From Xiphias gladius (taxonomy: Eukaryota > Chordata > Actinopteri > Istiophoriformes > Xiphiidae): a DNA stretch of 64,000 nucleotides. Positions 10,113-20,639 of the stretch are shown here, one piece after another. Within the stretch, counting starts at the first letter, position 1. Every line of letters starts with the position of its first letter. Under the pieces are notes generated by a model. It was not told where the DNA came from. It worked only from the letters and a program-made list of their open reading frames with translations, and made no database searches. The position numbers and the translations under genes are program-made. Location: positions 21,510,105 to 21,574,104 of the forward strand of contig NC_053404.1 of NCBI RefSeq assembly GCF_016859285.1. Reading direction: 5' to 3'.

Positions 10113-10719
10113 AATCACTGGATGGATTCCGTGTGGTCGCAACCAGGAGAAACAAGGAGTAAAATGAGGATTACCCCAATGTCACTGCAGCGTAACCCCC
10201 CCCCCCCTCCAAGTTATCTCAGCTGTCGGTGCCTCTTGGTTTCCAAAAGGGGGTCTCGATCCGCCCCTGAGACCGGGCCGGGTCCGCGCGACATCGCCGC
10301 GCAAAGAGGCAGGTGCCAGTCAACGCGCGGCGGGCCAGATGCCGACGTCCTGGCCCCGCAGCCTGTTTACCTTGTGTGCGTCAGCCTCGCTCCGCTCGGG
10401 CAAGCGACGACGGCGCTGCCAGCGAGTCACACTACGCGCAGTTAGGCCAGAGATCATGCATGTGACTATTTTTTTTTTTTTTAAAAAGGAAGAAAAAAAA
10501 AAGAAGATGGAGACAGGCCCTCGCTGTGGAGAAGTCTCACGATAATAACATTTTGGGGAATTGTCATGTCCACGTTCTGCGTAAAGCTCTCCGGCCACCC
10601 ACCTCTGAAATCGGCGTCGTCCCCGCAGGTTATCCGCGGCGCTGTCCATCCACAAGTGAGCGCATGTTTATAAAGTCTGCTGCCGCGGTGTCTGATGAAC
10701 GGGTCCGGGCTTTTTTCTC

Positions 10720-10753
<34 letters not shown>

Positions 10754-10794
10754 AAAAACCAGGGTCGACAGGCTGAAATGGGCGTGTGTGCGTG

Positions 10795-10808
10795 TGTGTG
10801 AGTGAGAG

Positions 10809-10844
<36 letters not shown>

Positions 10845-10860
10845 CGAGAGAGAGAGAGAA
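10795..10860 (+). repeat. (GT)n/(GA)n microsatellite
   Basis: GT-rich repeats merge into GAGAGA repeats over about 65 bp. They follow a T-rich run at 10711-10753. Confidence 0.9.
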
Positions 10861-11020
10861 GCCTCACTTCCTCGTCTGACAGCGCAGGGGCTGCTCAGAA
10901 GTGCGCGTCACCCTCCCGGAGACGACAATTTTACCCGCCTCACCTATGGTTATCCGCCATTAGCCCCTGCAGGGAGGCAGAAACGCAAAGCAAGACAGGC
11001 CCGTTTATGATGTGCATGGG

Positions 11021-11021
11021 C

Positions 11022-11053
<32 letters not shown>
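11021..11053 (+). repeat. (GT)n microsatellite
   Basis: About 32 bp of uninterrupted GT repeats inside a CpG-rich patch. Confidence 0.95.
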
Positions 11054-11054
<1 letters not shown>

Positions 11055-11869
11055 GCACTTTGTTTAGGGTTTCATCACAGCCCGGGCTTTTTTCTCCCGC
11101 GGAGCAGTCCGTAAATCCAGCATCCGGAGGGGGATAGGTTGGCCCGCCGTCCCCCGGTGTAGCGCACCAGCGTCGCACCTGCCCGGGTCTGCGGTGGGGA
11201 ATCAGCCCCGGCTCGGGGCCACCGTGTAGCGGCTGCGAGGGGGCCCTGCTCGGTCCGCTGGTGGAGAAATGCAATGGAAGGCGGTTCGCGCAGGGCGACG
11301 GCGGCGAGACAGCACCACTCAGAGCTCGGGAGGACCGCGGACAAGAAAAAAAAAGAAAAGACTCTGACACACGAGCACACAGCCGGGCTTGCACCGTGCA
11401 CGGCGCACGAGCGTCCAGATCCGTTACCTCTCGCTCCGGTAGAAAACTGCGGCTACCGTGAGGGAAGACACCCCGTTACAAGTAGAAGTGCTGCGTTCAC
11501 ATCCTGCGTTAGCATAAGTACAGGAAATGGCACTTTAGGTATTAGAAAAATAAAAGTGCCCAGTCGTGCGCAACGGAGCCTCTCGGAATATTATATCAAA
11601 TCACCGGATCATCGCAACCGGTGCATTTAAAGGTGTAAACGCCTGATTTTAAGCGACACGCGTACGGTTTAACCCGCCACAACACATCGCGATCTTTCAA
11701 ATGGAGCTCGGCCTGTAGATGCGAAGTCTACCCCGCAACACAACCGGCCGTCAAACACACGGGCAGCCTGGTGCAGCAAACAAACAAACAAACAAAACAA
11801 GACAGTGCAACACTTCCACTTCCAAATGCAGCAGAGTGAGGGACTATGAAGAAGTGGGAAAGGGAAAGA

Positions 11870-11962
11870 CTCGAGTGAAGTACAAGTACCTCACGGTTGT
11901 AGGCTACTTGAGCACAGTACCCGAGTAAATGTACTTCTCCATCACGGCTACTGTAAAAGTAA
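11870..11962 (-). repeat. Interspersed teleost repeat, AAGTAC-type copy
   Basis: AAGTACAAGTACCTCACGGT and CCCGAGTAAATGTACTTCTC match, in reverse orientation, the family seen at 2868. Confidence 0.6.
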
Positions 11963-12011
11963 ATCACACAATAACACACTTATTATATATCATATATAAT
12001 ATAGATAGTTT

Positions 12012-12038
12012 GTGCGTGTGTGTGTGTGTGTGTGTGTG
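12012..12038 (+). repeat. (GT)n microsatellite
   Basis: GT repeat of about 26 bp, 50 bp from the preceding repeat copy. Confidence 0.9.
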
Positions 12039-12217
12039 TCTGTCGGAGCTGGAAAAAGTGTGTTTAAAAACAACCAAGATCACGCGAGGAAGTAAAATAA
12101 ATAAATAAAGAAAAGTGTCTAACTTAAAGGGTCTGCTGGATTAAAGTATCAATGACGCTATGCAAAAAATAAAATACAATAAATTATAATCATAATAATT
12201 AAAAAAAAGAAATGACA

Positions 12218-12288
12218 CCTGGAAGTACCTCAGAATTGTACCTGAGTGAGTAGTTGAGTAAATGTACTTAGTTCCTACCACCTGACAG
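12218..12288 (-). repeat. Interspersed teleost repeat, AAGTAC-type copy
   Basis: GGAAGTACCTCAGAATTGTA followed by GAGTAAATGTACTTAGTTCC: a short, well preserved end of the same family as at 11870. Confidence 0.65.
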
Positions 12289-12989
12289 TCCGGGCTCACG
12301 CCGGAACACTACCGCATCTCCCTACACGTCCCGTGTGCAAACCCGGGACTTCCTGAGGGGGGGGTATTCGCCCTTTAAAAGGGGCGCCCTGACGTTGAGC
12401 GGGCCTCCCACCGCCTCGGACGCGCAGCGTCTTTAACCTCACGGAGTAAAATCCCCTCTCCTCCACCGACTCAAATTACGGCTCCCCTGGACATTTCCTC
12501 TGGAAAATCTTTTACGACACTTTTCCCCTTTTTCTTTTCGTCTTTAATGCGTTTGCTCTGGATGCTCGTGGTCCCTTTAAAAACGAGAGGCCGTGTGAGC
12601 AGAGTTTTTTTTTTTTTTTAACCGTGCCCTCCTCATCATCGCTACTCTTTTTTTTTTTTTTTTTTTTTTTCCTGTTCCGCTGTAATCTCTCAGTGCGCGC
12701 GGTCATGTGACCGTAGCGCGCGCGGGGGGGGGGGGGCGCGTGTCAGTAATCGGATGAGCAACTGTCGCCGCACGCGCTGCAGGACCGCGCTCGGCCCCGT
12801 GAACCTCGACGCCCCCTGACAACGGACACTCTGCTGCGTCACTGGCTCGTCAGGATGAACGCAGGCGGGCAAGCCCATACCGGAAACGGGGGGGGGGTGC
12901 CTTCAAACTAAAATGCACGATAGCAAATTTTTTTTCTTTTCTTTTTTTTTTTTTTAACGTAAACTCTAAATCAATGCTCAGGTACGCAG

Positions 12990-13905
12990 ACTAAAAAAAA
13001 ATCATGTTTCGTCCGGACCACAGCACAAGCACTGATGTTTCTGCGGGTGTCGTGGTATAGTGACCCTATAAATCACACGCCAACAGAGCAGTTTATTAGG
13101 AACGCCACACTGGCACTGGGTAGGGCCTCGCTCTGCTCCGAAAACGGCCTCAGGTCTTCGTGGCCTGGCTTCCGCAGGATCTCGGAAACCTTCCTCTGAG
13201 ATTCCGCTCCATGCTGACACGACTGCGTCACGTCGTTTCTGCGGGTTTGTCAGATGCACAGTCGCGGTGGTGCCAGTTTCCTGCTCTACCACGTCCCGAA
13301 GACGCTCTACTGGATTCAGATCTGGTGACCGGGGAGGCCACTGAAAGTGTCCGTGAAACCAGTTTGAGACGACTTTTGCTTTGTGACCAGCCATTAGAAG
13401 GCAGTGAATTGTGGCCAGATAGAGAAACAGATGGTCAGCAACGATACTCGGATTCAAACCATGATTGATTTATATTAAGGAACCAGAGTGAGCCAAGAAA
13501 ACAGTCACACCACACCGTTACATCACCACCACCACCACCGGCCTGGACTGCTGACACGAGGCAGGACGGGTCCATGGATCCATGCTGTTGACACCAGATT
13601 CTGACCCTAATACCTGCCTCCTCAGCATGAATCCGGGTTCATCGGACCAGGCTACGTTTTTCTAGTCCTCAGCTGTTCTCCTCTGACCTCTCTCATCAAC
13701 CGGGGGGTTCCGTCGGCAGACGCTGGATGTTTTTTGGCTTTTGGCTCCGTTTTGAGTAAAAGCTCTGGAGACTGGTGTCTGTGAAAACCCCAGGGGATCA
13801 GCAGTTTCAGAAACACTCAGACCAGCCCGCCAGGCGCCAACGGTCCAAGTCACGGAGATCACATTGTTTCACCATTCTGACGTTTGATGCGAACGTTAAC
13901 TGAAG
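12990..13905 (-). mobile_element. Decayed Tc1/mariner-superfamily transposon
   Basis: Minus-strand pieces of one transposase are present in the correct order. Near 13860-13665 there is an N-terminal DNA-binding part (GLSVSETADPLGFSQTPVSR, then VDERGQRR). Near 13457-13085 there is a catalytic C-terminal part (SIVADHLF, then WPPRSPDLNPVERLRDVVEQ, matching the SPDLNPIEHLWD motif that carries a catalytic Asp region, and the end GPTQCQCGVPNKLL). The piece between VDERGQRR and the middle catalytic segment is missing, and the frames are broken. Untranslated blocks between them also match this family. It is a dead, internally deleted copy. Confidence 0.85.
13002..13862 (-). pseudogene. Tc1/mariner transposase pseudogene
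   Basis: Two open fragments in different frames (13862-13662 and 13457-13002) are what is left of a transposase of about 340 residues. The family works by cut-and-paste with a DDE/D active site. The first fragment keeps the paired-like helix-turn-helix region, the second the region around the second catalytic Asp (SPDLNP). Loss of the central part and the frame breaks rule out function. Confidence 0.8.
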
Positions 13906-14004
13906 CTCCTGATGTGTGTCTGCAGGATTTTACGAGCTGAACTGCCGCCATTATCTTCACAAAGAAGTTGGTCTGTAAAAATGTAAGAAATCAGTGGGAA
14001 AAAT

Positions 14005-14255
14005 CGCCTGCTGACATTTTCAAACAGCTTGTTTTGTCCAAATAACCGTTCAGAACTCAAAAATTCAGTTTACTATAGAAGACGACAGGAAACCCCGCAA
14101 ATATTCACTCAAAAGAGACTGCAATTCATTTTTTCCCCCTGCTGTTTTCGCTTGAAAAAAAAAAAAACCTAAAGAATTATTCTGTTATCAAATTTGTCGC
14201 TGATTGGTTTTTAATTGATTAAGCGATCGGCCAGCTAATTGTTCCAGCTGTATGG
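14005..14255 (-). repeat. MITE-like repeat (TCGATTAATC family), decayed
   Basis: Reverse-orientation landmarks: TTCAGTTTACTATAGAAGAC, the CTGATTGGTTTTTAATTGATTAAGCGATC end, and TTGTTCCAGCT. An A-run interrupts it. Confidence 0.6.
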
Positions 14256-14840
14256 AACATGACGGGCTTTTTAGGGGGAACAAAAATCAACTGTTTGCCT
14301 GAACACTCATTGGTTAAACCCCGTTGAAAAAACAACCTGCGGTTTTCCTACGCACACCCTGGTCTGAGCGATGACCTGATGCTGGTTTAGAAACGAACAC
14401 TGATGCTGACCCAGGTCCTGAAGCACCCAGATTTTATCCCCCAAAGCACGACTCACGGTCTGTACGCGACAAGGCAGATGCTTGCAGTGCATTAACAATC
14501 ACTTCATCCAGGGTTTTTCCTCATTTCTTTTTTTACTTGTCATGAAACATTTTTTCCCCCCTTCATTTCGGTTTTGTTTCGTTTAATGGAAAAAGCTTTT
14601 ATTCTGAAAGTCTGAACCGGACGCCTTACTCCAATCTCTCAGACTTGACTCTGGAGTTGATAAGGTCCGAGCTCCATAGCAACCGAATCACCAGAAAGAA
14701 AAGTTGAGATTTTAGGGTTTTTATTTTTTATTTTTTATTTTTATTTTATTTAGCTTTTATTAGAGCGCGACACCAGAAGAAGATGAAGCATCTCTTCCAC
14801 AATCGGAGGCTGGAGACAGAAGCATCACCTTGAAACAACA

Positions 14841-17166
14841 ATGCCAGGGACAAAAGTCGTCAAGACCAAACCATTGGAGGCGACAGGAAAACCCGCCGAG
14901 AGACCGAAACCGGTGAAGATAAAAGCGGCGAACGGAGCGGAGAGTGAACCGAAAGCGCCCGCCGTGCGTAAAGGCCGCGCGTCGAGCTGCCCGAGGTGTC
15001 CGCCGCGGGACAGGTGCGAGAGGGCCGCCGCCAGCGGGGCGCAGGTCCCGGCCTCCAAAGCCAGGTGTGACAGGAGAGCCAGGTCTTCCTCTGCTGCTCC
15101 CAAACCGACCGCGCATTGGCCCAGAGCAAACCCGGACCGCCGCAGAGCGACCGGCCCTTGGAAACATGCGGCTGATAACCAGAAATGCCGGGATACGAGC
15201 GCCCGTCCGGGTCAGCGGGAGCAGCGGGGCGTCAGGGCCGAAGCAAAGTATGCAAGTCAGAGGTGAGAGAGGCGAGAGGAGACCCAGAGGGCGCTGCGGT
15301 TGAGAGGATAGATAGGGACCCACGGAACGAGAGTACCTGTAGCGTCTTCCCGGCCCAGATGGGGATATTAGTTTGGGATATGAGAGATCTGAGTGTCCCA
15401 GTAAGATTTGAAAGCTGCTTCACTGCTAATCAATCAGATTTTTTTTTTTTTTTTTTGCATGACACCTTTCATTCACGTTATTGCAAATCTAAGTGTTTTG
15501 CAGACTGATGCAATAAAAAAAGGGGGAATAAAACCAAGAAATGGATAAAAATAGATTCAAAACAATAAGACAGATAAACGACAATAACAAATAAAATAGT
15601 AGAGAGGGAATAAAAACATTTCAAACTTAAATATAGCAAACAATGGCCACAAGACATAAAACTCCCTCTCTCGTCCACCTGCACGTGATGAAAGTGTGAT
15701 GCCAGGCTGCACACGGACGCGTGGACGCCGGAAATTCTAAAAAAGATGTCACTTGGATACGTTTTCGTGCCGGTACGCATCGGATTACTTTTCCTTCTAA
15801 CGCGGGGTCACGTGTCAAAATGGCACAACGGGAGATCACAGTTTCTGAAAGGCGCCTCCTAAGTCTCGGCAGGCCCTGAGGCCGGTTCACCCGGAAACTC
15901 TCCGGGACGCCGGCGGGCGGCGGGCTCCTCGGCACCCCCGGAGAATAATGCCGGGGCCCCCTCCGCGGGGTCTGCGCAGGCCAGCCTTCGGAGGCGGGAA
16001 CCGTTTAGAGGGACCCTGCCATAAAAAGGCAGGTGCGTCTGCGGCCATCTGTCGAGGCGGATTAAATCCCGCACGCTTTGCCACCCGCTGGGATGCCGGG
16101 CCTGCAGGTCAAACTGCTGCAGACCTGCGCGTCGGCGTACACATCCGGGAGCAAGGGGGACGATTTGTTCCGCGGTTTTCAGGCGTCGCTCCCACGGGAG
16201 CCCTTCATTTGACCGTTCTCCGATTTGCTTTTCGTCGATCATTTTAAAAACATGTATCCTCGACCCCGGGTGTCGCCCGGTGGCTTCCCTGTCAGCGGTG
16301 TGTGTGTGTCCACCCACAAACATCTGCAGACGTCGCTTCGTCGTCGGTGAAACACGCGGTTGTTACGAGGGGTTGCCTGAACAGTGAAGTGGTCTTTAAA
16401 AGTACCTGGTTGGGACTGAAACGTCTTAACACTTTATTCTCTGCCGTTGGAAAAATAGTTTCTCTTAAAGGCAAATTCCTTTTTGGGTCTCATTTCTCAT
16501 ATTTTGTGTTTTCTTCCTACTGTGACCTTTGTGACAAGATTGTGACAAGAAGGGATCCATCAGGGGCCAGAAGGAGAAAGATAGGACCCGGGTTGTTAGG
16601 ATTAGAGACATCTCCCTTTAGGTAGGAGGATGCAGGTTTGATCCTCTCCGGGAGCGACTGTGTCCCTCCCGAGGAGGAGGAGGAGGTCGGCTGTGCATCA
16701 GCTGAAGGCCCGAAATGTCCCTGAGCTCAGCAGAGTGTCCTCCTCTGTTTCAGCCACAAAGCCTTCACCGTCATCCCCCCGAACCCCAAGAGGAGAAGGG
16801 AGATCCAGAGACGTGAGTCGTCAGTGTTGTGTGTTGTCAGTGTGGATGGGTCCTCGTTCTCCACATGGGGCTTAACCGCTGTCTGGTGTGTGATTGGTTG
16901 AGCAGAGGCGGAGGCGGAGCTGGCAGCTTTGGAGGAGCTTCGGCTGAGCAGGGCGATGGCTTACGTGTCCATCAGCCCCAGCAGTGTTGGTGAGAGACAC
17001 ACACACACACACACACACACGCGTGTAAAGAAAGACCCGTGATGTTCAACAGGTGTAATGTGTATATTGTTGCGCGTTCGCAGGCGGCTGCATGAGTCTG
17101 GAGGAGGTACGGCTGAAGCAGCAGCAGGAAATGATGCAGGCCGAGAGGAAACAGAAACCGGGCTGA
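14841..17166 (+). CDS. EPSTI1-like protein, short form (four exons, 215 residues)
   Basis: Exons: 14841-15262, 16754-16812, 16906-16989, 17084-17166. All junctions are GT-AG and in phase; donors CAGAG|GTGAGA and AGAC|GTGAGT are strong. The N-terminal 140 residues are Lys/Arg/Ala-rich and probably disordered. The three short exons encode HKAFTVIPPNPKRRREIQRQ, AEAELAALEELRLSRAMAYV and EEVRLKQQQEMMQAERKQK. This matches the block of vertebrate EPSTI1 that has the pattern A-[FY]-T-x-I-x-P-N-x-x-R-R-x-E-I-Q-R-x-A-E-x-E-L-A-x-L-E, then G-G-x-x-S-x-x-E-V-R-x-K-Q-Q-x-x-x-M-Q. EPSTI1 is interferon-inducible and continues into a long coiled coil; here a stop follows directly. A polyadenylation signal AATAAA lies at 17604. 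A short paralogue or a truncated gene are both possible. Function is not established from sequence. Confidence 0.66.
15263..16753 (+). other. Intron 1 of the EPSTI1-like gene
   Basis: A 1.5-kb intron. 15430-15660 is AT-rich; 15840-16250 is CpG-rich and encodes long open frames on both strands that match nothing I know. A tRNA-like block at about 16585-16650 (B-box-like GGTTTGATCC) suggests an old tRNA-derived SINE. Confidence 0.5.
16585..16655 (+). repeat. Possible decayed tRNA-derived SINE
   Basis: GGTAGGAGGATGCAGGTTTGATCCTC resembles the tRNA D-to-T arm order with a B box GGTTTGATCC, but the A box is poor and no cloverleaf can be drawn. Confidence 0.25.
16993..17021 (+). repeat. (CA)n microsatellite at a 5' splice site
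   Basis: About 28 bp of CA repeat starting a few bases inside the 94-bp last intron of the EPSTI1-like gene. Confidence 0.95.
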
Positions 17167-17603
17167 CGACTTGTAGCTCACCTCCGTTCACATTTGACAA
17201 GTTTTGCATCAGGTTCAACACATTTAATTAAGACGCAATCAGATGTACATACTTTCACATCCACAACAAAATTACCTTATGATTACGATGTACTGCAGAA
17301 ATTAAATTAAAGTCTGCTTCAATCAGTTCATCTTTTCCCACAGCTTCGGGACAAAGGGAGCAAATTTAAACGCAACAAAATTGAACGAACCTTCCAGTGT
17401 TTCAGTTTTTCTCGTTGGCCACAGTTTTTCACCGTTTCTTCGAGCAATTTTTATTGAAAGAAAAAACAAATTGGATAAATTAAACAAATCAAACTGTACT
17501 CTTGGACAGGTTGGTGCCGCTCAAAGTGCTTTGCACATGACTGACAAGCTGATGACAAGACAAATGGAAACAGCAAAACAATTTTAGTTTAATGCGCAGG
17601 AGA

Positions 17604-17609
17604 AATAAA
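17604..17609 (+). terminator. Polyadenylation signal of the EPSTI1-like gene
   Basis: AATAAA about 440 bp after the stop codon. It is the first canonical hexamer I noticed downstream of the stop. Confidence 0.4.
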
Positions 17610-19307
17610 AATGAAAATGGGATGATGAAACCCATAAAAATCGATCTTATTTCAGCTCTTACGAATTCTCCTCCACATCCCACCTTGACCTCACGACGTT
17701 TCCCATCGAGGTCGAGGGACGGTGGTTAGGAGAGGGACAGAGGACGTCGTTTTCCTTCCAGCGGGGGGACACCTGAACCCGCTGCGAGCGAGGGCGGGGA
17801 GATGAATCCAGCGAGGCCTGGAGGGTTTTATGGGACGGACGGGGGGCTGATAATACCTGGCATCAAACAGACGCAACCCATCCATGTCAAACGTGGCCTG
17901 CTGTTTGGTTGAAGAAAGCGGCTGGTGGAGCCCAAGCCTGTCCCGGCGAGCTGGGCGCCACCCGTCCCCCCGTCCGCTGCCGGCGGCTCGCGCTGTCCGC
18001 AGCACGGAAATCACGTGGAACTCCTCGTGAAACCCACGCTGTAACATCACTGTCGACGCTGTCGTAAATATCTCATATCATTACGACTCGATGCTTTTGT
18101 GCAAGGTCGTTTGGTTGGTGCGTAGCGTTTTAAAAGGGCCCTTCAGCCAGGCTACAGAGACGCGTCCTCTCACCCGACTGGCTCTGTTTTAGCCACGCGG
18201 TCCCGCTGGCGGCCACATTCGACCCGGCGCCCGGTCAGAGCGACGCCCGGATGCTGCAGTTGTGTGGTGTAACCATAGGTCTCGGACCGCTCGGGCACCA
18301 TCGCACCCGGGATTTTGAAACGGGCTTGGATCAGTTCCACCGTTACGCCGCAGAGTCTCGTTTCTGCCTGATTTCCTGGCTCAAGATGGAGTCTCCTGCA
18401 GAGTTTTCGATGTGGCCCGATTTGGTATTCGGCACCAAGCGACGTAAATGTTTAGTATTTTAATTTTTGAAGGTGAAGATGAAAATTGGGAGCGTATGCC
18501 CGTGTTGCAGCCAGTCGACGTCCAGTCGTACCTTTATTTAAGGCGTGGACCGTAAACGCACCACGTTGTCCGTCTCTGCTACGCAAGGCGTGAGCTACAG
18601 AGGTGTCTCGGGGAAGCGTGGCGCCGCCGGCTCCACACCCCCGGGCATGTTTTCACCTGCACTGGGGCGAGACCACGGGTAATAAAAAGGAAGTTCAAGG
18701 ACGCCGCGGCATCCCCCACGGTGAAGCGCGGCTCAGTCCCGCTTTACAGACCCCTGCTTGAGCTTAAAGATGAGGACGTTTAAAGCTGATCACACGTTAC
18801 ACACATTTTTGGTCCCCCACCCCCCAACACACCCTGTCACTTTGAGGACTGGCTGTACCACTGACATGAAAGGCATTTCCAGGGTGTAGACGCCCTTTGT
18901 ATTTAGAGGAGTTGTTGCGCCCTCCGACCTTTGGGAGGGGGGGCAGATCTTCAGAGCAGATCTTCAGAGCAGATTTTCAGGAAGAGAAAAGGCAGGCATG
19001 GCAAAAAAAAAGCAAAAAAAAAAAATTCATTAAAACCCAGGTGTTTTTTTTTATTCTTTTTTTTTTTTTTTTAATATTTTAAATAATAAATTAAATTGAA
19101 TGTCTCTTCTCTGTCTTCTCTGTCTCTCTTCTCTTTTTTTTTTTTTTTCCTGTGTTGTTTCTGTGTTTTTTCAAAAAAAAAGACTGGAACTTGCTTTTTT
19201 TAAAAAGTTTCAAAAAACGGGAGGAAAGCGGCATTTTGTAGGGATTTTTTTTTGCGGATTGATTGATCAAGTTTGCAGAGAGAGGAGAGTCTTTTGGCAG
19301 GGCAGGC

Positions 19308-19348
<41 letters not shown>
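19308..19348 (+). repeat. (GT)n microsatellite
   Basis: About 40 bp of uninterrupted GT repeat. Confidence 0.95.
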
Positions 19349-19349
<1 letters not shown>

Positions 19350-19419
19350 TTTCATGGTGATCAAGGAACATGTCACCCAGTGCAACAGTGTGAATCACTG
19401 ATGTGTTCTTAAAACAGTG

Positions 19420-19505
19420 GAGCTCAATGGCTCAGAGGGATGAGACACAGAAACAATACTTGCTAGCAGGAGACCTTCATGGTTGGTTTTCATATCCAGG
19501 CAGAA
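19420..19505 (+). repeat. Possible decayed tRNA-derived SINE
   Basis: CAATGGCTCAGAGGGATGAG resembles the A-box part of a tRNA-derived SINE, and TTCATGGTTGGTTTTCATATCC lies where a degenerate B box would be. The match is weak. Confidence 0.25.
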
Positions 19506-20291
19506 GTTTGTGTGTTTTTTTTCCCACAACCTGGCAAAAACCACTGAAACTGTTTTACTCATCCTGACTGATCCCTAAAAGATTAAAATGTATTTATTAA
19601 CCCTCGCTACTGCTACTACTCGCAAACTACAAGCGCTTTACAACGTGTGCCTTACTAGACCGTGGGTCCCACATTTGGCCTGGGACTTGATTTGAGACTA
19701 GTTCCAAAGACGGAGCGGGTCGGCTCACCCACATAACAAAAGGCTGATTTTTTTTATTTTTTTATTTTTACTTACCCCCAGTGGTATCCAGACATGTGGA
19801 CAGCTCTGGCTCAGCGTGTCTTCCTGCCGTCCCAAAGGGGTCCGCTGCATGGACCGTCCACCGCGCTTTACCCAGTGTGATACCGGTCATTTCGCCTACA
19901 GCGATGTTTACAACAAACCTTAAACGAACCTTAATGTCCTTCATGTCTGGTCTGTGTTGCGCTGTGGTCCGAGGGCAACGACATTTCATTTCCCTGAACA
20001 ACCCGAGACTTGGATCAAAATAGTAGTAACAATAACAGTAGCAATAATACTTGGAGCAGCCTGTAAAATACCCCCCTTGTGAGTCTTTAAAGTGTAGAGT
20101 GTAAACTCCCTGGGGGGCCCCAAACTTTTATAGGATTGGTTGCAAAAAAAAAACCCCAAATAAAATATAGAAAAATAAAGCGCATCACCAGACTAAGGGT
20201 TAGGGTTAGGTCTGTACTGGTTCCAGTTAAGGTTGGTGCGAGTGTCCTGGGAAAAGTCAAATCACCGTGGGCGAGTCCGTCCTTCTGTCCT

Positions 20292-20310
20292 CCGCCAGCA
20301 GAGGTCGCGC
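20292..20310 (+). promoter_or_regulatory. Candidate CTCF-type motif
   Basis: CCGCCAGCAGAGGTCGCGC agrees with the CTCF core (C-C-A-S-Y-A-G-R-K-G-G-C-R-S) except at about two positions, on the plus strand, in a CpG-rich block 1.6 kb upstream of the cul1 first exon. Confidence 0.3.
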
Positions 20311-20577
20311 TCTGCCTATTTCAGAGGCGGTGAAAGGTGCACGGGGTGGGCTTGCGGACGAGGACCGCGCACGCCCGTGTGGCGGCCGACCTGTGTCCGT
20401 CAGAGCGCCCGGCTACCTCCAGGAACGAGGCTGCGCGGGGAATGCGCAGTATCACGGCGGGGACACGGGAGTAGGGGCACGGCGGCGGGTAGGACGAGGG
20501 CCGCGGCCAAACACGAGCTGGGCCACTTTTAGGTTTTACACTAGGGTGACGCCAATGTTACATCGACAGTCTTTCGC

Positions 20578-20580
<3 letters not shown>

Positions 20581-20637
<57 letters not shown>
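20581..20637 (+). repeat. (AC)n microsatellite
   Basis: 56 bp of uninterrupted AC dinucleotides, the longest simple dinucleotide tract in the window. Confidence 0.98.

Positions 20638-20639
<2 letters not shown>

Larger units (their letters stand above)
10200..12900. other. CpG-rich intergenic patches, candidate promoter region
   Basis: CpG dinucleotides are frequent at 10250-10450, 10890-11450, 12290-12480 and 12690-12890, unlike the flanking AT-rich DNA. A TATA-like TTTAAAA sits at about 12375 inside a GC-rich context. I see no protein-coding exon here. The patches lie 4-6.6 kb upstream of the minus-strand polyhomeotic-like start and 2-4.6 kb upstream of the plus-strand EPSTI1-like start, so either gene could have its promoter or a non-coding first exon here. 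Confidence 0.35.

Noticed and set aside
10122..11630. Several 60-130 codon frames on both strands
   Set aside because: CpG-rich DNA and microsatellites; no domain, no paired splice sites.
15859..16323. 154-codon minus-strand frame
   Set aside because: Lies in the intron of the EPSTI1-like gene, overlaps equally long opposite frames in CpG-rich DNA, and has no recognisable motif.
17691..18050. 119-codon minus-strand frame
   Set aside because: No domain and no supporting splice or polyadenylation signals; kept only as a GC-rich block.
19768..20023. Overlapping frames of about 80 codons on both strands
   Set aside because: No similarity recognised; text resembles decayed interspersed repeat.
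20192..20215. Two telomere-like GGGTTA units
   Set aside because: Too short to be an interstitial telomere tract.
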